Positions 1 to 11,186 are shown, counted from the first letter of the stretch. The stretch is DNA of 47,759 bases from Nemertoderma westbladi (GCA_032718475.1 JAUCBJ010007511.1:1-47759); one strand, 5' to 3'. Notes: generated by a model not told the origin, from the letters alone. Program-made: numbers and translations.

Positions 1-544
1 ACAAATAGCAGTATGCAGTATTCACAGATCAATCGTGCCAGTTTGTTTTGATATTTACAGAGTTTAAAGCCAGGTTGTTTGATGCGTAATTGCAGCCAGC
101 TAAAGGATATATGTCCTTGTAATTAAACCTACTAGTGTTGAGCTAAAAAGCATAAAACATAAAACACTAAAAAGCCGTTCTTTCGTGGCTTTGAAAAACT
201 CGTGACTACTGCTCTATACGAGGATACCAACTCCCTTATTCCACGAAGCTCCCGTTCAACACAGAGAAAGAGCAGTGAGATAGGAAATTTTCAGTTCAGT
301 ACTCTGTGATAGGTCAACATCAAGGATAACTCAAATTCTATTGGGAGATACAAAACAAGGCTATGACGCAACCTCCCTAGGCTTGTTGGCCGATTAAACA
401 GAGCCCAGATGCCTGCGTACAGCAAATCAGCCAATAAGCTGGTAACTTGCACTATTTTTAGCTGTAGATCACTTTGAGAGTATTCTTAGCGACTGGGGGG
501 GAACTGGCCAACAAGGCAAACGAATCAGTTATCCCACAAAAGCT
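1..544. other. Gene-free stretch
   Basis: I see no convincing coding sequence, RNA gene or repeat here. The DNA is of mixed composition with short ORFs only. Confidence 0.4.
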
Positions 545-2145
545 TTTACAATAATAATATTGAACCACCGGCACCGTTTACTCCTGGAACGCCACAACTT
601 TTTGATGTGCCTTGTATTTCTGAGCAAAAGGTTTACAAACATCTTTGTAAACGTCTACTGGAATACACAGGCACACCAGGCAGTATTCCTGTGGATGATC
701 TGACACTTTAAAGGTATGAACTTTGTGCACCTTTATGTAAATTTGTTTAATAATAATAATTGAAGATATTTCTCACTTCTCCATAGAAACAAATTAATAA
801 GAAACGACCAATATACTTACGTCAGTGGGCGCACTACCGAGGCACAATTATTAGATACAGTTAGTAGTGTACGTACATAGTATGTGGGCGGAAGCAGTAA
901 TTAAAAATAAATTGGTCGACATAATCTATACCGATTACGCGAAGGCATTTGATTCTGTGGACACTGACAAGTTGTCGCTTAAAAACTAACGTAGTTACGG
1001 AATCAGTAGTGGTGAGGTCTTCGCAAATTATCTAACTGGAAGGTTACAATGTGTTAGGATTGGTGATTCATTTTCCAAATACAGTATGTTTCTGTGGAAT
1101 AAGGGGTACCACAAGGTTCTTGTTGTGGTCCGCTGCTTTTCATTATTTTATGAAGATTTACCGATAAATCTCTAGTCGATCGTGCTTCTGCCAGATTATT
1201 TGCTGATAACACAAAATTATTTTCAGTCATCAACAATTCGGATGATAGGGAATTACTGCTGAATAATATTACCATATTTGCAGACTGGTCAAAGGACTGG
1301 CAATTGAATGTGGATAATCGTTTCAAAAGTGCAAGGTATTAATAATTAGTAGCAGTAAATCCACTACACCTGATTTTACGTATAATATTAATGAATTATG
1401 TTTAGAGAATCTGAGTTCACTTCGTGACCTTGGTGTAACAATTGATAGCAACCTGACTTTTTCCGAGCATATTATGAACACTACTTCTGCAGCTTACAGT
1501 ATACTGTAGATGTATTAATGAAATATTTAGATGTTTCGTAACGTCTCATAAAGACGAGTTGTAAACGGCCTATAAATGTTATTATAACTTTCGTTGGGTA
1601 CAGCTTTTGCAAAGTCGGGAATGACGGGTCCAGGTGGGATCGAACTGGTGACCTCCGGTTTGGAAATCTGACGCTCTAACCATTCTGCTAGCGGCTCTAT
1701 AACTATAACTATAAGCGTTATGGAAACCAGTTCTAGAATACGCAAGTTGTATATGGAATCCATTTATGAAATGTAGACCTTTCTTTGGATTAACTGATAA
1801 ATTGGATTCCGTACAACGCTACTTGACTAGACGGTTATTTTTTCGTTGCCATATGAACCAACAATATATTGTTAGATTGTCTATTTTACAGCTGGAACCA
1901 TTAGATTTACGTAGAATTTATTCAGATGATACTTTTACATAAAAACTAATGCACGGATTGGTTGCCATGAACTATTGAGATTATTTCATACGGGGGTTTA
2001 GTAACACAAGAGGCCATTCCTTTAAAATTTGGGGCCTTAAGTGCAACACTAATTGTGTCAGCAATATCTTTTTTAATCGCGTTGTTAATATTTGGAATGA
2101 ACTTCCTACTTGTGTTGTCTCTACTGTAGTGCATCTGTAAATCGT
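545..2145 (+). pseudogene. Decayed non-LTR retrotransposon (LINE) reverse transcriptase
   Basis: A broken reverse transcriptase can be followed across changing frames on the plus strand. About 560-715 reads like the pre-RT segment (PCISEQKVYKHLCKRL, then GTPGSIPVDDL). About 830-890 gives SGRTTEAQLLDTVSSV. About 920-975 gives the palm segment DIIYTDYAKAFDSVD. About 1090-1130 gives a GVPQGS-like stretch, and 1183-1215 a FADNTKLF box, where the catalytic FADD has become FADN. Further on come LGVTIDSNLTFSEHI (about 1430-1475), LEYASCIWNPF (about 1735-1770), LDSVQRYLTRRLFF, LEPLDLRRIYSDD (about 1895-1930) and NRVVNIWNELP (about 2080-2110). This motif order is typical of CR1/Jockey-like LINEs. Stops, frameshifts and a SINE-like insertion at about 1570-1715 show it is dead. 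No endonuclease domain is visible upstream. The clade is a guess; the RT identity is secure. Confidence 0.8.
1570..1715 (-). repeat. tRNA-derived SINE-like insertion
   Basis: Read on the minus strand, 1698 down to 1627 has a good A box (TAGCAGAATGGTTAGAGCG) and B box (AGTTCGATCCC) at tRNA spacing. The anticodon and T stems pair poorly, so it is not a functional tRNA gene. A non-tRNA tail follows to about 1570. It interrupts the LINE reverse transcriptase between its FRCFVTS and LEYASCIWNP segments, so it inserted after the LINE. Confidence 0.6.
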
Positions 2146-2877
2146 CCCTGTCTTGAAAGAACAACACAACCGACATATTTTTCAAAAATCACCTTTTTAT
2201 TGTTTCTGACTAATTAGAGCGCCCTCTACTGATCTACCGCGGTCTCGAAGGTTCAAAATCAACTGTTTAGAAGTTATAGGGCTGACCATAACAACTCAAG
2301 CGACATGTTTAGGTTGATCTAATGATAAGGCCCATTTTTTTATAACAACCTAAGCGACAACTTTTTATGTATACAATATTTCCATAGTAATCATGGGACT
2401 ATCCAATGGAATAACACAAAAAGGCCATTGTTTTATAATAATAATAACTTACAATAATGGCTCCATTTGAGAATGTTGTAGTAATAAACAGAAATTGAAA
2501 TTGATAATGCAGTATACACCTCGCTTACTTTCGTCGCTCGCCCCACATCGTTTACGGAATATCTCGATAACTAATTACTAATTATAATCGAATATTTGTA
2601 CCGTATGTCAGTATGTACCCTATACATACTTTGTAACTGATTGACATCATAAATTTCGTAAATTTTTGTACGCAACTCGAAGTCTTCTCTCTCTTGGCCG
2701 TTACCTGTGAGGCTGGGACAGACGGCGCTACAGTAACTCCCATGGTTGAACGCTTTTAAACATCTAATATATTGATTATCAAATATACAGTAATATGATT
2801 CCTATATCGCATATCGCTGAATGAGAGCACCAATTAAGAAATTGCAACCGTCCCCCACTAGAAATAGATAATGCCAT
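2146..2877. other. Gene-free stretch
   Basis: No gene is supported. It begins with a 28-nt word that is the exact reverse complement of one at 7183-7210. Around 2520-2550 lies TTTCGTCGCTCGCCCCAC, close to a stretch near 14337-14357. Confidence 0.35.
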
Positions 2878-3501
2878 GGACCCAGCCTAGCTTGTGTTGG
2901 CTGGGTCCACGGGACCCAGCCTAGCTTGTGTTGGCTGGGTCCACGGGACCCAGCCTAGCTTGTGTTGGCTGGGTCCACGGGACCCAGCCTAGCTTGTGTT
3001 GGCTGGGTCCACGGGACCCAGCCTAGCTTGTGTTGGCTGGGTCCACGGGACCCAGCCTAGCTTGTGTTGGCTGGGTCCACGGGACCCAGCCTAGCTTGTG
3101 TTGGCTGGGTCCACGGGACCCAGCCTAGCTTGTGTTGGCTGGGTCCACGGGACCCAGCCTAGCTTGTGTTGGCTGGGTCCACGGGACCCAGCCTAGCTTG
3201 TGTTGGCTGGGTCCACGGGACCCAGCCTAGCTTGTGTTGGCTGGGTCCACGGGACCCAGCCTAGCTTGTGTTGGCTGGGTCCACGGGACCCAGCCTAGCT
3301 TGTGTTGGCTGGGTCCACGGGACCCAGCCTAGCTTGTGTTGGCTGGGTCCACGGGACCCAGCCTAGCTTGTGTTGGCTGGGTCCACGGGACCCAGCCTAG
3401 CTTGTGTAGGCTTGGTCCACGGGACCCAGCCTAGCTTGTGTTGGCTGGGTCCACGGGACCCAGCCTAGCTTGTGTAGGCTGGATCCACGGGACCCAGCCT
3501 A
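2878..3501. repeat. 34-bp hairpin satellite, about 18.3 copies
   Basis: Tandem array with a strict 34-bp period: unit starts run 2878, 2912 and so on to 3490. Most copies look identical; the last two or three carry substitutions. Each monomer has an internal inverted repeat, GGACCCAGCC against GGCTGGGTCC, around a short TAGCTTGTGTT loop, so every unit can fold into a 10-bp stem. Confidence 0.95.
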
Positions 3502-3837
3502 CCACAGACTGTTAGTCCAACAGTCCCCGACATACCGCGGTTGACTGTGACCTTGTAACTGTGTAGCTTGTAACTTGTGACTGTGTAGAAGTGTAGGCCC
3601 CTACTAACATGCTCGTCTAATATGTGCAACTGTTTACCATTATCGCCTTAACAACCTATATAACGTCATCTTCAAGGCAGAACCCCCTAAGTAGATTTTT
3701 GTAGTTCTGAGATAATCGATAAAAACTGTTTATTTTTTAGAGAGATGCCTCAGTTTACTTGTTATTGTGTTTTTTAATATCTAAATATATATAGAATTCA
3801 TATAACTAAACTTTCACTTTGATTTAGAATTACCTTT

Positions 3838-4026
3838 GAAATATATTGCGGTTTTTTTGTAAAAGTTCTGACTTATGGTGTTTTGCCAAAACAAGGGGAA
3901 CACCGTTTTCTGGTATTATCCCGTAACTATACGATAGTTACGGGGTATTGCCTAGAAAACAAGGTATCCTCAATTTGGCAAAACACCATAAGTCAGAATT
4001 TTTACAAAAAACACGCAAAATATATC
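3838..4026. repeat. Palindromic MITE-like element
   Basis: A near-complete palindrome of about 190 bp centred near 3932. GACTTATGGTGTTTTGCC on the left is mirrored by GGCAAAACACCATAAGTC on the right, and the innermost pair GTAACTAT/ATAGTTAC is separated by 3 nt. It has the form of a short hairpin transposon (MITE). No coding sequence is present and no target duplication was confidently identified. Confidence 0.7.
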
Positions 4027-4328
4027 AAATAGTAGCCAATGCGTATCGTGCGTCCTTAATTATTTAGTGCGTAGTGCGCACGTAATACATGTCCGCATTA
4101 ATACGTGCTATCTAACATGTTAACTGGCACATGAGCAGGTGTTAGTATTACCTGTGAACGCAATAATAACAAATAAGCACATACAATATAGCTAACACAC
4201 TTGCGCACATGTTGGAAATTTTTGAATTCAAAATTCTAAAGGGCTCCATAAGTTTTTGATATTTTGGTATTAATTGCTTCTAAAACAAGTACGGCACTGT
4301 AGGCCTAGTTAGAATCATGTACAGATGA

Positions 4329-4614
4329 GGGTCATAAACATTAATGAGGTACACAAGCATTAATGAGGGACACAAGCATTAATGAGGGACACAAGCATTA
4401 ATGAGATACACAAACATTAATGAGGGACACAAACATTAATGAGGGACACAAACATTAATGAGGGACACAAGCATTAATGAGATACACAAACATTAATGAG
4501 GGACACAAGCATTAATGAGATACACAAACATTAATGAGGGACACAAACATTAATGAGGGACACAAACATTAAACGATGGACAGATATCAATCAAGGGCAC
4601 AAACATTAATCATG
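4329..4614 (+). repeat. 19-bp satellite array A
   Basis: About 15 copies of a 19-bp unit, consensus ATTAATGAGGGACACAAAC, with GAGATACACAA variants. It becomes degenerate after about 4565. The same unit recurs in opposite orientation from 5005 to 6197. Confidence 0.9.
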
Positions 4615-5004
4615 GGCACTATCATTCCATTCCATTCATGATAGATAGGCTTAACCCCCCATCGCACTTAGTATGATTCCTGACCAAACCAATAAACTAT
4701 GTTATTACCAATTGAGGGAGAGGATCAGGTTACAGAGATGGTTTTTATAAGCAAAACAATAAACGATGTTGTTACTAATAAGGGAAGGAGTAAAAAATTG
4801 ATGAACATGAGCGGGAGACAGGAATGGGGGGGGGGGGGGGGCAGCACTGTGTGTGGGTGGTAACATGAATGGTGGGGGTAGGAAGTAAATTGAAAATATG
4901 GGAGTATAAATAGCGGGGGGGGGGGGGGGGGGGGTAGCAGCAAAACAGGCAGCTGAACAAGGTAACCAAACGATTTTAGTGTCTATGATTACTGTTTTAC
5001 TCCC
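4615..5004. repeat. Spacer between satellite arrays, with dispersed-family copy and G runs
   Basis: Contains a diverged copy of the dispersed family (about 4706-4795, ending in AAAACAATAAACGATG) and two long G homopolymers near 4827-4841 and 4916-4934. The short ORFs here are proline-rich artefacts of those runs. Confidence 0.6.
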
Positions 5005-6197
5005 TCATTAAAGTTTGTGTCCCTCATTAATGTTTGTGTCCCTCATTAATGTTTGTGTCCCTCATTAATGTTTGTCTCCCTGATTAATGTTTGTGTCCCT
5101 CATTAATGTTTGTGTTCCTCATTAATGTTTGTGTCCCTCATTAATGTTTGTGTCCCTCATTAATGTTTGTGTCCCTGATTAATGTTTGTGTCCCTCATTA
5201 ATGTTTGTGTCCCTGCGTTAATGTTTGTGTCCCTCATTAATGTTTGTGTCCCTACATTGATGTTTGTCTCCCTCATTAATGATTTGTGTCCCTCATTAAT
5301 ATTTGTGTCCCTCATTAATGTTTGTGTCCCTCGTTAATGTCTGTGTCCCTCATTAATGTTTGTGTCCCTCATTAATGATTGTGTCTCCACTGATTACTGT
5401 TTGTGTCCCTCATTAATGATTGTGTCCCTCATTAATGTTTGTGTCCCTCATTAACGATTGTGTTCCTCATTAACGATTGTGCTCCTCATTAATGTTTGTG
5501 TCCCTGATTAATATATGTGTCCCTCATTAATGATTGTGTCCCTCATTAATGTTTGTGTCCCTGATTAATGTTTGTGTCCCTCATTAATGTTTGTGTCCCT
5601 CATTAATGTTTGTGTCCCTGGTTAATGATTGTGTCCCTCATTAATGTTTGTCTCCCTGATTACTGTGTGTCCCTCATTAATGATTGTGTCCCTCATTAAT
5701 GTTTGTGTCCCTGATTAATATTTGTGTCCCTCATTAATGTTTGTGTCCCTCATTAATGTTTGTGTCCCTGGTTAATGATTGTGTCCCTCATTAATGTTTG
5801 TCTCCCTGATTACTGTGTGTCCCTCATTAATGATTGTGTCCCTCATTAATGTTTGTGTCCCTGATTAATATTTGTGTCCCTGATTAATGTTTGTGTCCCT
5901 GGTTAATGATTGTGTCCCTCATTAATGTTTGTCTCCCTGATTACTGTGTGTCCCTCATTAATGATTGTGTCCCTCATTAATGTTTGTGTCCCTGATTAAT
6001 ATTTGTGTCCCTCATTAATGTTTGTGTCCCTCATTAATGTTTGTGTCCCTCATTAATGATTGTATCCCTCATTAATGTTTGTCTCCCTGATTACAGTGTG
6101 TCCCTCATTAATTATTATTATATTATTATTATTAATGTTTGTGTACCTGATTAATATTTGTGTCCCTCATTAATGTTTTAGTGTCCCTCATTAATGA
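5005..6197 (-). repeat. 19-bp satellite array B, inverted relative to array A
   Basis: About 60 copies of the 19-bp unit read as GTTTGTGTCCCTCATTAAT, the reverse complement of array A. A higher-order pattern is visible from about 5640: the block TTTGTCTCCCTGATTAC followed by a shortened TGTGTCCC monomer recurs near 5647, 5798, 5928 and 6078, so groups of about 7-8 monomers were duplicated as blocks. A short ATT-rich interruption lies near 6108-6135. Confidence 0.92.
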
Positions 6198-6241
6198 AAC
6201 AAATTGAAATGAAATTATAAAACCAGTATATAAATGAGAAA

Positions 6242-6522
6242 TTACGGGGTTTTGACAGGTTGTTATTTCTGATTTAAGGGGTTTTGCCAGGTGGACTGAA
6301 TTTCATATACTTGAATTTACGGTGTTTTGCAAGCAAATTATTGACTTGTGGGGTTCTGCCTCGAAGTGGGCAAAAGTTACGGGGAACTGTCTTTGGCTTA
6401 TAACTCAAAAATGGCTGGTTGAAAAGTTTCGGGGGTCTGCCAGACGAAAAAGCCGATATCGAATTACCCAAAAAGTCAAAAACATGAAAATCGAAAAAAA
6501 TCGACTTAGGGGGTTCTGCCTT
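6242..6522 (+). repeat. Cluster of spaced GGGGTTTTGCC-like words
   Basis: Seven related words occur at 6242, 6274, 6317, 6348, 6376, 6427 and 6505. The core is (T)TACGGGGTTYTGCCAGG with variants, and gaps are irregular, about 28 to 78 bp. The sequence between them is not obviously repeated. The same word occurs in the palindromic element at 3838-4026 (TTACGGGGTATTGCC). Function unknown. Confidence 0.55.
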
Positions 6523-6704
6523 GAAGGTGACGATAATGTGTTTTATGCTGCATAGTGAAACTTTAAATACGTTACAAACGAATTATTCATTATTTCTGTT
6601 GAAGTTGAAATTGCTGAAAACTGGTTCTCATTTATCTACCAATTAAGGATGCAAGGTAGAGATGCGCCTTGGTGAGTCCCCTTCAAGCATTCGTGTCGAA
6701 ACGA

Positions 6705-6765
6705 AAACTGCCCTGGTCCCCATGCAGGAATCGAACCCACGACCAGTAGGTCGATGTGAATTCGA
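6705..6765 (-). repeat. tRNA-derived fragment (B box only)
   Basis: The minus strand reads GTCGTGGGTTCGATTCCTGC followed by ATGGGGACCAGG, a typical T-arm/B-box region of a tRNA-derived SINE. No clear A box is seen, so this is at most a truncated copy. Confidence 0.45.
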
Positions 6766-7012
6766 AGCAATGGGTATTTTTTTTACATTTTATCTTAAGA
6801 GATAATGTCTAAATATACACTAGCATATTTAATGTAAATACATTCATACACTCATATAAAACAAATCTGTCACGTACCGGTAGGTTCTTATGAAAAACCC
6901 AAATCTGGCGTTTGATTTGTTTTACAGAGTTATAAATTATGATTGGTAGGCCCTACTTAAGTTGTTTTAAAAAAACAGAAAATAGCAGCAAAAATAACTT
7001 AAGCGCCAAATT

Positions 7013-7480
7013 GTGCACAAAAATCAATATTGTGGAGTAAAAGAATCACATATGAAATTTTTAACATTACAGGTCGAAATTATAAACAGTGCTGAACGTT
7101 TTAGTCGAAACACAATAAAAATAACCAAAATCCGAATTTTAATCAACAAATCGTCGTTCCTGAACAATTCTGATAATGGCGCTTGTGTTGTTCTTTCAAG
7201 ACAGGGACGAAATATATTTAAAAATAAATTACAAACCGATAATTTTACTAAGTACGCTAAATTCGATAGAAATCTTTAACATTTAATTTCATCATTTTAA
7301 TTTTATGATATTATTGTATCCTTTACCTATGTTTTTATCTCTTTTATTTAGCTGGTACTTAAGTCGCCTCGATTAGTGCAATTATGTATCTGATAAGTGT
7401 GTTTGCTAAATGTTTGTCGGTCTGTTGTGAGCTGTATCAGCTGAGGTGTCTCCTCAAATATAATATCTTATATTTATCTT
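7013..7480 (+). pseudogene. Probable LINE C-terminal end and 3' UTR
   Basis: The end of an 88-codon frame (stop near 7277-7279) reads GACVVLSRQGR, then IFKNKLQTDNFTKYAKF. This resembles the extreme C-terminus of CR1/Jockey-like RTs, where a WN.LP...VV...FK..L pattern is usual, and may be the same family as the LINE at 545-2145. The AT-rich sequence after the stop looks like a LINE 3' UTR. The upstream part of the frame is not recognisable. It could also be chance. Confidence 0.35.
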
Positions 7481-8007
7481 ATCCTATGGGTTGACTGATT
7501 TTCTAGTTATGACGGTATACATACATATTCAGCCGGCGCAAGAACACCATCTTGAGCTGCTTGGAAGGTAGCATCCCAAGTGAGTCATGGAGCGATATCC
7601 TATCTCCTTCAACACCACAGCCAACATGGTGGTCGTTTCTAAACGAGTCAGTGGGTTGTCGTCCCGTTACGGCTAATTGTCGCGTTACGGCTAATTTTTA
7701 AAGTAAAGTAAAGTGGTGTGTACTAAAGTAGTGTACAGGTGGACTATGAAGCGGAGGTTGAATGAGGTAGAGTATATACATATGGCACACATATGCATAT
7801 ATACATATGTATGCCATAATATTGCATACATTTAGTGTTAAAACCCCGCTACATTAAATCACGCGTAAAAACATTTATTTCACCTCTAAAAGCGCACTGT
7901 TTTATTATTAACGGGTGAAATAATTCACAAATTGATTAATTTCTCCTCCTATTTTAGGGGATGATATAAATGGATACAATTATTTAATTTTATCTTCCCC
8001 TTAGCGA

Positions 8008-8530
8008 TTGGCTGATTTGGGAGGGAATTTAAATACACAATTATGCTGTAATAAATCCGCCCGCTAATGATTGGCTGATTTAGGGGAGAGTTTAAATACA
8101 CAGTTATGGTGTAATAAATCCGCCTGCTAATGAATGATTGGCTGATTTAGGGGAGAATTTAAATACACAATTATGGTGTAATAAATCCGCCTGCTAATGA
8201 TTGGCTGATTTAGGGGAGAGTTTAAATACACAATTATGGTGTAATAAATCCGCCTGCTAATGATTGGCTGATTTAGGGGAGAATTTAAATACACAATTAT
8301 GGTGTAATAAATCCGCCTGCTAATGATTGGCTGATTTAGGGGAGAATTTAAATACACAATTATGCTGTAATAAATCCGCCCGCTAATGATTGGCTGATTT
8401 AGGGGAGAGTTTAAATACACAATTATGGTGTAATAAATCCGCCTGCTAATGATTGGCTGATTTAGGAGGGAATTTAAATACACAATTATGCTGTAATAAA
8501 TCCACCCGCAAATGATTGGCTGATATATGG
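8008..8530. repeat. 63-bp tandem array inside the long-TIR element
   Basis: The word TTGGCTGAT recurs at 8008, 8071, 8138, 8201, 8264, 8327, 8390, 8453 and 8516: a 63-bp period with one 4-bp insertion. A single copy of the unit forms the inner part of the right terminal repeat, so the array is an expansion of terminal-repeat sequence. Because 63 is a multiple of 3, it produces a 160-codon minus-strand ORF that is an artefact. Confidence 0.9.
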
Positions 8531-9129
8531 GGGAATCCTTTGAAAATCCTTTATTTCCTAAATTGTAGGCTACCAATTGCGGTACTGTTGTAAAGAATGT
8601 CATTTTCAAATAGGCATCTCATTATATTTCGATAAATTATCCAATCGCTTGGGGTGTATATTATTTCAGCCTGTCACTAGCGCGAGGATTTAATAACACA
8701 TCATTTGTGTATTTAAACTCTCCCCTATATCAGCCAATCATTAGCGGGCGGATTTATTACGGCAGTGATTTTTTATGTCCTTTTATTTGACTTTTTTGTC
8801 CTCCTTTTTTTACGAATTGTGCATAATGACTTTTGTTGTCCTTTTAATGACTTTTGTTGTCCTTTTAATGACTTTTTATGTATGTATTTCTTCAAACTGT
8901 CAGACAGTTGATTTCAACATGCCTATGCCAAAACATTCAAAATTTGTTGATTTCTGGTCTGTCGGACAGTTCGTTTCACTATGCCTGTGCCAAAACATTC
9001 CATGATTCCATGATTTATAGACTATGAGATAGAATTCCATATGCGCCTGTTGTAAAAGACTCTAAATTTAATAGTTTGTGGTTGTTGTCGATAATCGATT
9101 ACCACATGACGTAGCAAAATACTCATTTT

Positions 9130-9835
9130 ATAGCCAAAAACAATTACCAATTGATGGAAAGGAGCAGGTTAAGGCCGGATTTTCTAACCAAAACAACAAA
9201 CAGTCACTTTACCAAATCAGGTAAAGGAGCAGGTTACAGAGGCGGGATTTTCTAACCAAAATAATAAACGATCATTTAACTAATTGAGGGAAAGGAGCAG
9301 GTTACAGAGACGGGATTTTCTAACCAAAACAATAAACGATAACATTACCAATTGAGAGAAAGGAGCAGGTTACAGAGACGGGATTTCTAACCAAAACAAT
9401 AAACAGTCACTTTACCAAATCATGGAAAGGAGCAGGTTATAGAGACGGGATTTTCTAACCAAAACAATAAACGATAACAATACCAATTGAGAGAAAGGAG
9501 CAGGTTACAGAGGCGGGATTTCCTAACCAAAACAATAAACGATCACTTAACTAATTGAGGGAAAGGAGCCGGTTACAGAGGCGGGATTTTCTCACCAAAA
9601 CAATAAACAGTCACTTTACCAAATCAGGGAAAGGAGCAGGTTACAGAGACGGGATTTTCAAACCAAAACAATAAACGATAACATTACCAATTGAGAGAAA
9701 GGAGCAGGTTACAGAGGCGTTGATTTCCTAACGAAAACAATAAACGATCACTTAACTAATTGAGGGAAAGGAGCAGGTTACAGAGGCGGGGAAAGGAGCA
9801 GGTTACAGAGGCGGGATTTTCTAACCAAAACAACC
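9130..9835 (+). repeat. 68-bp tandem array of the dispersed AACCAAAACAATAAACGA family
   Basis: About ten copies of a unit of about 68 bp containing GGAGCAGGTTACAGAG, GGGATTTTCTAACC and AACCAAAACAATAAACGA. Two subtypes roughly alternate: one ends in AAACGATAAC or AAACGATCAC, the other in AAACAGTCAC. The unit occurs singly elsewhere in the window. Confidence 0.9.
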
Positions 9836-10358
9836 GGTCAGCCGTTAGGCCTACCAGTACCGTATTTAAATGGTAGGCTACACAGTAGGCCTACAGCAGT
9901 ACCGGTGCCGGTACTAAAATACAGAAATACCTGCTTTATACCTACATCTGTACATACAATACAGCAAAATAGTGCTATATATACTAATAACGGTACTGAT
10001 AGCCTGAGAGAACAGCAGTAGAGAAACCGGTAGCATGGAACCTAACATTAGATTTTTGGAGGACATAAAAAAATCAAAAAAAAGGACAAAAAAAGGATTT
10101 AAACGGACAATAAAAATTATTGTGATTTATTACAGCATAATTGTGTATTTAAAATTCCCTCCTAAATCAGCCATTCGCTAAGGGGAAGATAAAATCACAT
10201 AAATGTATCCATTTATATCATCCCCTAAAATAGGAGGAGAAATTCATCAATTTGTGAATTATTTCACCCGTAAATAATAAAACCGTGCGCTTTTAGAGGT
10301 GAAATAAATGTTTCTGCGCGTGATTTAATGTAGCGGGGTTTTAAAACCAAATGTATGC

Positions 10359-11185
10359 TATAAGAGTATAGAGCGGGCACGCATTGTCGAAGGTTTAAAG
10401 AAACTGGCGGTGCCAATGGTATGAGGGTTAGTAAAGAAAAGAAAAGCTTAATTTATTAAAAATTTAAAGTTAAACATGTTCAATTACATTACGTTAAACG
10501 AAACGAAATAATAAGTGTTTCGTTTCGTTTTTCCGTTTCGTTTCGTTTTTCCGTTTCGTTTCGTTAAATTCAAAATTGATTAAACATTATGATATAATTT
10601 TAATAATATATAAAAATAATTAATTAATTTATTTAATTAATTAATTAAATAATTAATGTAGTAAAATATATTAGCCACAAAGATATACAATTTGAAGGAA
10701 TATTATTAACAACACAGTTACAATACTACTGAGTAATACGCCCATAACGCAAGCCACTGAATAATAATACTGCAGTATAATATTGCATTGTATTACCATT
10801 ATTATAGGGAAGCCCTATTGTATACACTCACTGGGTTACTACCCGTCGCGTCAGACAACCACTAGAAATAACTCACCTTCAATATACTACCCAGGCTACA
10901 GTATGACGTGACATGTCTAATGTCTCCTTGTCTGTGCCACTAATGAACCCCATGTTAAATAAATACATGTTCTGGAATGAATATTTATGACATTGGCTGC
11001 CGCTCCCGTTGACTACTAAGGGCGCAGACATGGCGCTTCCCCAATGCCCTAAATAACCAATACCCTTCCTAAATACCCAGCCGGCTACTCCAGTTGCCAG
11101 ACAACCAATAGTTTAATCAATTTAAAAATAAATACTGAAATAGGTGCAACTGCAAATATTATAATATGCAAAGGTTTATCAAAAG
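10359..11185. other. Gene-free AT-rich stretch with simple repeats
   Basis: Contains a TTTCGTTTCG-type short tandem repeat (about 10516-10566) and a TTAA-rich tract (about 10618-10655). No gene is supported. Confidence 0.5.
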
Positions 11186-11186
11186 T

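Larger units (their letters stand above)
7824..10358. mobile_element. Non-autonomous element with long terminal inverted repeats
   Basis: The left end (7824 to about 8058, starting GCATACATTT) is mirrored by the right end (about 10126 to 10358, finishing AAATGTATGC) over about 235 bp. Conserved landmarks include AACCCCGCTACATTAAATCA, GCGCTTTTAGAGGTGAAATA and CCCCTAAAATAGGAGGAGAAA. The interior holds a 63-bp array, an inverted copy of the 63-bp unit (about 8690-8765) and a 68-bp array; no transposase is seen. The form is that of a foldback or long-TIR non-autonomous DNA transposon. Target duplication is unclear. Confidence 0.75.

Noticed and set aside
1627-1698. Functional tRNA gene on the minus strand
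   Set aside because: The A and B boxes are good, but the anticodon and T stems have mismatches and a SINE-like tail follows; it is better read as tRNA-derived.
2878-3501. CRISPR-like array
   Set aside because: There are no unique spacers: whole 34-bp units are identical and contiguous, and the genome is eukaryotic.
4725-4969. Proline-rich short ORFs
   Set aside because: Caused by the two G homopolymers.
5005-6197. CRISPR-like array
   Set aside because: 19-bp units follow each other directly without spacers; this is satellite DNA.
8127-8609. 160-codon ORF on the minus strand
   Set aside because: The protein is a 21-residue repeat produced by the 63-bp tandem array; there is no sign of selection on the reading frame.
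10618-10655. Replication origin or promoter in the TTAA-rich tract
   Set aside because: It is a simple AT repeat without supporting context.
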